Assembly: GCA_947095585.1 (NCBI GenBank)
Contig: OX352762.1
Span: 117,830,930-117,894,929, forward strand
Length of the DNA stretch: 64,000 nt
Direction: 5' to 3'
Source: Nephrocerus scutellatus
Taxonomy: Eukaryota > Arthropoda > Insecta > Diptera > Pipunculidae
Shown here: in pieces, positions 57,250-64,000 of the stretch
How the letters are laid out: the number at the start of each line of letters is the position of its first letter
Numbering within the stretch: the stretch's first letter is position 1
The notes under the pieces: model-generated
The model's database searches: none
Told to the model about the DNA's origin: nothing
The model's input: only the letters and a program-made list of their open reading frames with translations
Translations under genes and position numbers: made by a program

Positions 57250-59100
57250 GTGTGTATTCTAGTAGCACTGCGAACCATGTGGATCTATTGCGTTTTCCTT
57301 AACCTGCGCTATGGGGACAATGCATGCCCGTCCCTACAGCTCTCCTGCCATACCGTAGCTCTTAAGAACTTAATAATAATGAGTTGGTTTAGTGATTGTC
57401 GCGCAGACTCTGAGATTACGTGGGTTCCTTCTCTCTTCGGATCGTTGATCTGCATTCGTTGAGAAAGTGCCACTGGGTTTGCTCCCCCTTCTCCCCAGAG
57501 CCTTCCACATTTAATTTTAATTTCCTTAGGTGTCTCTTCAGTCTACAATATCCTCTTAGGAACCCGGTAATGATTTTAACATTACTTCTACTTAGTCCCA
57601 ATATCAAGCGGGATCTCTTTCCTCCCCCTTCTCCGCAAAGCCTGCAGCAGCCACCCACTGTTAATTTAAATTTCCTTAGGTGTCTCTTCAGTTTACAATA
57701 TCCTCTTAGGAACCCGGTAATGATTTTTACATTACTTCTACTTAGTCCCAATATCAAGCGGGATCTCTTTGGGTTAGAGTTCCCCTACATTTCCTTTGCT
57801 TGTCGTAGATCTGGGACATCTGCATTGTCTATTATGCGTAACTCTTCCCGCATTATGCGTTACCCTATGCCGCAAAATGTTCCGGCCGTACCAGCGGAGT
57901 CTTTGCGCCACCTATCCGCTGCCTCGTTGCCTTCTATTCCTATGTGTACTGACACCCAGTACCAACGTACCCTGTTGACTTCGCCAAGTCTGTTTAGCAT
58001 CGTCGTGCACTCCTCCACCAGTCTTGTTATGATGTGAAATGCATCCAGGACTATCTGTCATAATAGCTATTTCCTGCCTCATGTGGTTGCTTTTCTGATT
58101 AAAGTGCGCACATCTATCGATTGTATGTACTTCTGTCTGGAAGTAAATGGTTGGTTCGTGGCCCTTCGACTCCTGCACCCGTGCCTTCTGCTTTTTTTGA
58201 TCCACCCGTATACCATTTTTTAGCACCTGAATGTATCTCGTATTCAGTTTCAGATCTTAATTCCTTATTCATTTTGATTTCAAACTTATTCTTGAATTCA
58301 AGCTTTTGCACCATGTTATCACACGGCATGCTCGCTAAAGGAATCTGTTTAGCGAGTAATTCTACTAAACCTTTTGCCCTGTCTTCCGCGAAGCAGCCTA
58401 CATTTCTCAAAAGTAGCTTAAATTCCTTGTATTTGTTCTCTACCACTATGTGTAGTGGAAGTAGCCCAAGGATTGCCTCCATGCCCGCTGTATGGCAGGT
58501 TTTCATGGCTAAATTAATGCGTAATTAAAACACAGGCTAGCCTCTGCGCATTTTCCAATTTCCCTCTCGTCGTGCTAAGCTTGGTCCTGTTCGACAATGC
58601 CACTGCTCCGTAGGTTATTATTGGAATAACTATCATGGTGTATATCCAGTGCTTTATTCTGGGACTAACTCCCCAGGATTTTTCTGACACCCTCCTGCTA
58701 ACCATTAGTGCTTTTTTTGATTTTTGTAGTACTGCTTGGCTGGTGTCCAACAACAAGTGGATAGTAATTTCTTCTCCATTGCAGGTAATTGGATGCATTC
58801 GCCCCAGCTTCCTTCTATTAGTCAAGGAGACAGTTTGGTTTTGCTTGGATTTACCCTTAACCCGACCTGTTGGCACCATCTGCTTGTGGTGGTTAATCCG
58901 TTTTGGAATATGTCACAGAGACTTTCTCGAACTTGCCACTTGACCATTTCGTCTGCGTAATCTTGGGCATAAGTTCCTGCTTTAGCTAATTGCTGGAGTA
59001 GTTCATCTATAAGGCTGCTCCACAAGAGGAGAGACAGTACCCCTCCTCCTATCGTGCTGACCATAATAATCTCGGCAGATAAATAGGGCAAGGCTGCTAC
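57250..59100 (-). pseudogene. I/R1-like non-LTR retrotransposon, RT, RNase H and C terminus
   Basis: On the reverse strand, in order: GVLSLLLWSSLIDELLQQLA and TYAQDYADE (damaged catalytic YADD, near 59030-58955), QVGLRVNPSKTKLSP, KSWGVSPRIKHWIYTMIVIP and ITYGAVALSN; then HTAGMEAILGLLPLHIVVEN, WYTGGSKKAEGTGAGV (RNase H start with the DGS Asp lost), AIMTDSPG and WVS-H-GI-GNEAAD; then CRLCGEGG and KRHLRK before NECRSTIRR. The RT is 5'-truncated at about 59100. A 140-150-bp tandem duplication lies in the C-terminal part (57481-57770). Confidence 0.8.
57481..57770 (-). repeat. tandem duplication in the retrotransposon C-terminal region
   Basis: CTTAGGTGTCTCTTCAGT recurs at 57524 and 57674 and the following 100 bases are nearly identical, both ending ATATCAAGCGGGATCTCTTT. 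The reverse-strand reading frame stays open across the junction, so LILGLSRSNVKIITGFLRGY appears twice in one open frame of 113 codons. Confidence 0.75.
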
Positions 59101-60055
59101 TACTTAGAATGTCTAGAAGAGCACTGTCTTCATATTTAGCAGCCTAGTCGTATAACTGCATGCTATCCTAGTGACAAATGATTGGGTTGAGGTTCCGGAT
59201 GATGTGCTGCCAGGGTTAGTTTTGCTTAGCCCAGGCACTCATGTTGAACGAGCTGAAGCATTCGATGTCAGATCTCACCAAGGTCGACCTCCTTAAGGGT
59301 TAGCTGAGTCTGTGCCAACTTTTGGCTGAAGACCCAGTATCGTTCTGGGCTTGACATACGTGATGGCTGGTAGTTTAATATCCAAATGTGGCTAGAGCAC
59401 TAGCATTGGTACATTTGTAGTCCCCTGGTGTTACCAATTTCTTTGGTACGTCAGTGTCTCCTGATGTAACCGATGTAACATGTGCTCTATATGGAGTTGC
59501 ATGTCTCAACCGGTTGTCTTGAACCAAAGATCGGCATGCATATAAGATGGGTGCTGCTCTAACCAGTCAATACTGGTACACCTCTTGAGATGGACATTAA
59601 TTGACGCAGACCAACCCGTGTCCTCTGTTGGCGGTGTTCACGTTAATTTAAAGACATTTCATGACCATAATGGTTTTGTCACCTACTATGGTCTCTTTTG
59701 TTCTTTTTTTCTTTTCTTTTCGGTTAGTGATTGTGCTGTCTACTTTCTTTTTCTAAAAAGTAAGATCAATTTATTCATCACTTTGGCAAAAGTATGACTT
59801 ACTCAACTTACTTTTATCAAAAATGCGTGCTGACAAAATCAAGCTAGCCCTCCTTCCATTACATTAGAAACTGTTCGACAATTCAATTAAAATTCACTGA
59901 ATAAATCTAATGTCCAATCCAATTTTATAATAATTATTTTAAATATCTCCTTTATCTGCTTCTTATCTCCTATATCTATATCTCGTTTACAAACATTATT
60001 TTTTATGTCCTCGATTGAGTTATAAAATGCATAACAAACACAATCCCCTTTGCAG

Positions 60056-60219
60056 GTTCTTGGGCAATGGTACGAAGTGGAAAGATCATTTTACCTGCCA
60101 GAGATTGCCTCTGGATGTACTTTGCTAGAGTTTCAGCCGTTAAATCCACAGCGAGCGGAGTCATCCAAATATGACAGCTTTTATAAACTGGAAGTTGCTA
60201 TCAAGACGATAAATCGATT
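60056..60219 (+). CDS. GLaz: lipocalin, coding exon 2 (GxW motif)
   Basis: The acceptor is CCTTTGCAG at 60047-60055. The exon encodes residues 44-97 starting VLGQWYEVERSFYLPEIASG, the first structurally conserved lipocalin region (G-WYE at 46-50), with Cys64 next. It ends KLEVAIKTINR plus two bases, donor GTAAGT at 60220. The L-GQWYEVE start joined to KFNLSR of exon 1 matches the ApoD-type arrangement where the first helix precedes strand A. Confidence 0.93.
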
Positions 60220-60278
60220 GTAAGTATCTAATGTTAATTTTAAAAGTTATCCCTGTACGTAATACATCCCAATTGCAG

Positions 60279-60351
60279 AACTGGAAATCCAAGCATTAAT
60301 TTAGGATACGCAACGCCGGAATCACGAAAGTCATCCATAATGGATTTTAAG
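60279..60351 (+). CDS. GLaz: lipocalin, coding exon 3
   Basis: After a 59-base intron (acceptor CAATTGCAG) the first base completes Leu98. The exon then encodes TGNPSINLGYATPESRKSSI and MDFK, residues 99-122, and ends at AAG|GTAACC. This small exon covers the middle strands of the barrel. Confidence 0.9.
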
Positions 60352-60407
60352 GTAACCAGCTTTCAATTGATTTGATTTCCTTGTTATTAACATTTCATTT
60401 TTCGCAG

Positions 60408-60683
60408 TTTAATACTCGTTTTCCGGATGTCATAGCACGCCTTCTGCCCGGCTCTGGCAAATATCAGGTCCTCTACACCGATTACGAAAATTTTGCCATA
60501 CTCTGGTCGTGCGGTAGTTTAGGTTCAATTGGATATTCCGATCAAATATGGGTATTTGGACGTGATCGTGATTTTCCCGTGGAAGTCAGATTGAAAATTT
60601 ACGATACTTTAAAAAAGTTGAGCTTAGACCCGGAGCGACTGGTTTTGAGTAAAAACCAAAATTGCCCAACAACATTGCGCTAA
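60408..60683 (+). CDS. GLaz: lipocalin, coding exon 4 (C-terminal barrel and helix)
   Basis: After a 56-base intron (acceptor TTTCGCAG), the exon encodes residues 123-213. VLYTDYENFAILWSC holds the TDY motif and Cys157; WVFGRDRDFP holds the R-containing third conserved region; the helix EVRLKIYDTLKKLSLDPERL follows; Cys208 lies near the end (NQNCPTTLR, TAA at 60681-60683). With Cys30 and Cys64 this gives the four cysteines forming two disulphides in Lazarillo-type proteins. The reading frame is intact and the size normal. Confidence 0.93.
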   Translation, partial: FNTRFPDVIARLLPGSGKYQVLYTDYENFAILWSCGSLGSIGYSDQIWVFGRDRDFPVEVRLKIYDTLKKLSLDPERLVLSKNQNCPTTLR

Positions 60684-60889
60684 ACGAATGATTACATTTA
60701 TTAACAACGATAATACCAAGCGAACTTATCAGCATTTCAACAATAATTGTATGGTTAATTAATAGATAAGTCTGTGATAGCAAGGAAACACTAACTAATT
60801 GTTTTGTATATTTAAATTGTAGGCGTGTATGTAACATGTAACTGCATCGAACGTAAAGATATCAATTTTAGGCAAATAATTGTATAAAT

Positions 60890-60895
60890 ATTAAA
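60890..60895 (+). terminator. candidate variant polyadenylation signal of the lipocalin gene
   Basis: ATTAAA lies about 207 bases after the stop. No canonical AATAAA lies between the stop and this site. Weak. Confidence 0.3.
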
Positions 60896-60944
60896 AAATA
60901 TTACATATATGAGACATGGAAAAAGCGTGTTAGACGTTAATTTA

Positions 60945-61300
60945 CTTCTTCTTCTTCATCTTAAGGTTCCTCTCCGATTTGGAGGCTGAAAATCATCGTT
61001 TTTAACGTTTTTTCGTTACTCCTCTTAGTCTCGCTAGTGTTGTGAGATTAAGCCATTCTTTCAGATTTGTTATCCATGTTGTTCTTTGTCCTCCTTCCTT
61101 CTATCTTACCCTGCAAGATGATATGTAGTAGTTGGTATTTGCTATTTCTGAGTGTATGACCTAAGTATTCCAGTTTTCGCTTCTTGATCAAGAATATTTT
61201 CTCCTTTTTTGTATTACTTGCTGGAGTACTTCTTCATTTGTTATTCTATCCATACAAGAAATCCGTAGTCCACATTTTGAAAACTTCTATTTTTCTCAAA
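60945..61300 (-). pseudogene. non-LTR retrotransposon, RT C-terminal tail
   Basis: On the reverse strand IKKRKLEYLGHTLRNSKYQL then LHIILQGKIEG and a decayed TTW-TNL-EW-N follow. This matches the extreme C terminus of RTE-like proteins, where RL-WLGHV-R, L-R-ILQGK-EGKR and W--NL--W recur. The GAA-rich end at 60945-60960 looks like the 3' tail. Nothing of the catalytic core is present. Confidence 0.6.
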
Positions 61301-61664
61301 GTTCCCCCTAAATCCCCCCTATAGTAGGAACCAGGGTTCTGATTACATTTTTTTTTTGTAAATATGTAAATATTAGTGTAAACAATGTTTAAAATAAATA
61401 TACTTTGTTAGTTTGTAAAATACTTTGAAAACTTTTTTTTGATAATCATTTTGTAGGTTAAGTTAAGAAGGATTGTATAGGGCTTTGCTTCAAAAGCACT
61501 GCACCGACACTTGCATAGTAACACTAATAGCAACACATTGTGCAAATTACATATTTACACGAATGAATGCCGCCGAGTTACCGAGCCGAGCCGCATAGTT
61601 TTCTATGGATAAGTCGAAAACTTTGTTCTTATTCTAGTTTATGTATGTATAGTACATATAGAGG

Positions 61665-62245
61665 GAGCATCCGTGGTAAGGGGTTGTAAGCTATTATTAT
61701 TAGTTTATCATTAGTCTATACATAGCATACAACTTCCTGTCAGTGTTATGTTATCTTTATTACTATCGTAGCCCGTATACAGTTTTCAACTTTCCCCCAC
61801 CCGCGCGAGTTGCATATATGTACGCTGACCACCACTAATAAACACGTCGGGCAACAACCTTAAGTTGTTGCGACATAATTTGCTGTATCAATATATTTAT
61901 GTAGTTCGGGAAACAAATAAATAAATGCATTTTCGTTATGTCAAATTAATTTTAAAGTAACATCGCGTCAACCGATGTACAATCAATAAATATACTCCAT
62001 GAAACCCACCTGTGTTTTCATTTAATCTATCTCGCGTTGTAAAGGGGGGGTTATAAGTTATTATTATAATTGTTAGTCTATACTTAGCATTCAGTTTTCC
62101 TTCACCCGTGGTAAGAGGTTGCAAACTATCGTTCATTCCGATTATAGCGGGCAGGGACTAAGTCTCCAGTTTTTATTTGGTCAGCTACGTATTTTAGCTC
62201 ATATACAGTCTGCAGATTCTCCCAATCCGCGGTAAGGGGTTGATT
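61665..62245. repeat. diverged direct repeats with CCGYGGTAAGGGGTTG
   Basis: CCGTGGTAAGGGGTTG at 61671, CCGTGGTAAGAGGTTG at 62106 and CCGCGGTAAGGGGTTG at 62227 begin three similar stretches. The first shares TTATTATTA and TTAGTCTATAC-TAGCAT with 62050-62095. No gene was seen. Confidence 0.5.
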
Positions 62246-62280
62246 ATAGAGGCAGGGACTTACAACGCTTTTTATTTCCT

Positions 62281-62375
62281 GGGTAAAGTGAAGGTTTGGT
62301 GTCCCATTTCATCAGAGTTCTCTGATTTTCGTCGAGAACGTCATCGAAATGGGACACCAAACCTTCACTGTACCC
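62281..62375. repeat. 95-bp near-perfect hairpin
   Basis: GGGTAAAGTGAAGGTTTGGT, GTCCCATTTC at 62281-62310 pairs with GAAATGGGACACCAAACCTT and CACTGTACCC at 62346-62375 with a single mismatch. The loop is about 35 bases. The size and pairing resemble a small foldback transposon or a hairpin RNA. Confidence 0.8.
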
Positions 62376-62898
62376 AGCAAATCGAAAGCACTGTAAGACT
62401 CAAACTCAATCCAATCGATTTGTCTTTTTAATGTGCCACACGCAACATTTCTTAAGGCGTAGCTCCGTGCTCCAGTTCACAGGCTCATTGTCACCTTCTA
62501 TCGCTGCGAATTTGTTTGTTTTAGAAAATAAATAAAAATCACTTAGCTAGTCTGGAGTTAATAATGCAAAACAATGCACATGGCCCATGGTGACGGTAAA
62601 CTGCAAAGTTTTGTTTACAATAACGATCTTCCACGATAATATTTCCTCTGATTTTGTTCTGTTGTGTTGTGTTTACTGCAAATTATCTTGACACAATGCA
62701 ACTGTAAATATCTGTTGCCAATTAATAGCAAGGTTCTAATTAGTTAGTAGATGCTATGTGGGTTTTCTCTCTCTTAATGTTAACAATCCATCAATCAACA
62801 ATCAAGAGCTCAAGTTTCACTGGATCGTTTAGTTCACATTTGAAACTCCGTTCATCTGGCTGATTTATTAGTCCCTAAGGTACAGATAACTTTCTTCG

Positions 62899-63252
62899 AT
62901 GTTACGAAGCAGGAAATTAAGACTCCTAATTGTATTTACCATAATGGTAATTATATTTGGAGAACAAGCTCATGTCGCATTGGCTCGAGGTGGTGGTGGT
63001 GGTCGTAGCGGAGCAGGTGGTGGTCGAGGCGGATTTGGTAGTGGTCGAGGCGGATTTGGTGGTGGTCGTGGCGGATTTGGCGGTGGTCGTGGTGGATTTG
63101 GTGGAGATCGTGGCCTATTTGGTGGTGGTGGTCGTGCAGGTTTTGTTGGAGGAGCCTTTTTCCCGCGGCTACTACTCAGGATATTACTGAAAATCTGGAA
63201 TATCAACAATGAAATCCTTCGATGGCTTATTAACTTCGTCGTATTTATTTAA
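62899..63252 (+). CDS. small secreted glycine-rich protein
   Basis: An intronless frame of 117 codons. MLRSRKLRLLIVFTIMVIIF begins a signal peptide that probably ends near ALA29, followed by a Gly/Arg/Phe-rich domain (residues 30-84) with units of the form GRGGFGGG repeated about five times. Such proteins occur in insect cuticle, eggshell, silk and antimicrobial secretions; I cannot say which. From about residue 86 the character changes to hydrophobic and basic (PRLLLRILLKIWN). Reading the other frame after the T run at 63160-63164 gives FSRGYYSGYY and a stop, which is a typical end for such a protein, so the C terminus may be frameshifted in this sequence. An AATAAA follows at 63353. Confidence 0.65.
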   Translation: MLRSRKLRLLIVFTIMVIIFGEQAHVALARGGGGGRSGAGGGRGGFGSGRGGFGGGRGGFGGGRGGFGGDRGLFGGGGRAGFVGGAFFPRLLLRILLKIWNINNEILRWLINFVVFI

Positions 63253-63352
63253 ATAATTAATGTTTCTGGTGGATTACAGTTTTGTACAATTATTTTCTGC
63301 ACCTTACTATTTTGATATTACAATATAATGTTAATGAGTTTGTTAATAACAC

Positions 63353-63358
63353 AATAAA
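63353..63358 (+). terminator. polyadenylation signal of the glycine-rich gene
   Basis: AATAAA lies about 100 bases after the stop codon at 63250-63252, followed by a T/G-rich stretch. The spacing is normal for a short insect 3' UTR. Confidence 0.45.
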
Positions 63359-64000
63359 TATGTATGTGTATAAAAAAACACGTTTCGTTAATTGTTTTTT
63401 TTTTTGTATAGTATAAGTATGTATAGTATGCATAAAGTTAAATTCTATGAAGTTTCTGTTTTTGCTTAAAGAAAAAAAGAAACAAAGTATCTTATTTAAA
63501 ATACATAGTGCAATAAAAGTTGCAATAAAACTTATAACTAATTATTTTGTATAAATTTGTTCTTTTTTAAAAAAAAAAATTTACGCTGAATATGTCTTTT
63601 TGTTGTTTGTTTCATTGCATTTTTGTCCATGTGGAAAACCAAACATTTTTGATTTTCTTTAGAATTTTAATGTAAAGTGTATTATTGTTATAGTAAAGAA
63701 ATTACTGTGAAAATAGTTTATTCGATGGGAATCTTCTAAATGCATTGGAGATTCGTTGTTCGTTGACTAGAACTTTGCTGTTAGCAATCTTTGGTTTCTC
63801 GAGTTGTTACGTTTATCTTTTACATTAATAAAGTTAATATATTAAGTCGTCAAATTCTTCATTTTGCATTATGGGTTTCCTGAATGTTAATTGGTTTTTG
63901 GTTAATTCTTTAATTGTCCATGTGAACTTGGATTTGCGGAAGACTTTTGAAAAGCTCACCAAAGGTTCAAACGGAATTCGAACGAATGTTAAATGGCAGA

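Larger units (their letters stand above)
51347..60055 (+). other. first intron of the lipocalin gene (8.7 kb)
   Basis: It runs from GTAAGA to CCCCTTTGCAG and contains SINE copies, a Helitron-like element, a foldback unit, a 12-bp minisatellite and an I/R1-like retrotransposon, all listed separately. No other host gene was recognised. Confidence 0.7.

Noticed and set aside
57420..58037. 205-codon plus-strand frame, the longest in the window
   Set aside because: It is antisense to the RNase H and C-terminal region of a retrotransposon on the minus strand, whose motifs are clear, and half of it is the tandem duplication.
62970..63209. Proline-rich minus-strand frame
   Set aside because: It is the mirror of the glycine-rich coding repeat (GGN codons read as proline).

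Overview
This window is AT-rich nuclear DNA from an insect, very probably a higher (cyclorrhaphan) fly. The evidence is intron-containing genes with GT-AG splice sites, two genes whose closest relatives I recognise from Drosophila (a cytochrome b561 resembling nemy and an apolipoprotein-D-type lipocalin resembling Glial Lazarillo), and a heavy load of insect-type mobile DNA. I cannot name the species. The transposon families and sequence style would suit a fly with a large genome, such as a tephritid, but that is a guess.

Layout. (1) Positions 1116-44803, + strand: a five-coding-exon cytochrome b561 gene encoding 293 residues. Its first visible coding exon (1116-1237) is separated from exon 2 (43837-44060) by an intron of about 42.6 kb; exons 2-5 lie within 1 kb. 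A second, phase-compatible start exon is proposed inside the giant intron at 22207-22253. (2) 44804-51217: intergenic DNA, mostly very AT-rich, with repeat fragments. (3) 51218-60683, + strand: a four-coding-exon secreted lipocalin of 213 residues with an 8.7-kb first intron. (4) 60684-62898: intergenic repeats, including a near-perfect hairpin. (5) 62899-63252, + strand: a small intronless secreted glycine-rich protein whose C terminus looks frameshifted.

The giant intron, the lipocalin intron and the intergenic gaps are full of decayed mobile elements. I can read parts of at least nine non-LTR retrotransposon copies (RTE-like, CR1/Jockey-like and I/R1-like with RNase H), a degenerate mariner-type element with TA target sites, a Tc1-like element with long inverted repeats whose transposase is interrupted by a 258-bp insertion, a Helitron-like element ending in CTAG, eight copies of one tRNA-derived SINE, three heads of other SINEs, a dispersed repeat family carrying about 120-bp internal monomers, and several foldback or inverted-repeat elements. 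Nesting is common.

The host genes do not form an operon. Cytochrome b561 proteins are ascorbate-dependent transmembrane electron carriers and the lipocalin is a secreted lipid carrier; any functional link between them is not shown by the sequence. No rRNA, functional tRNA or CRISPR array was found.
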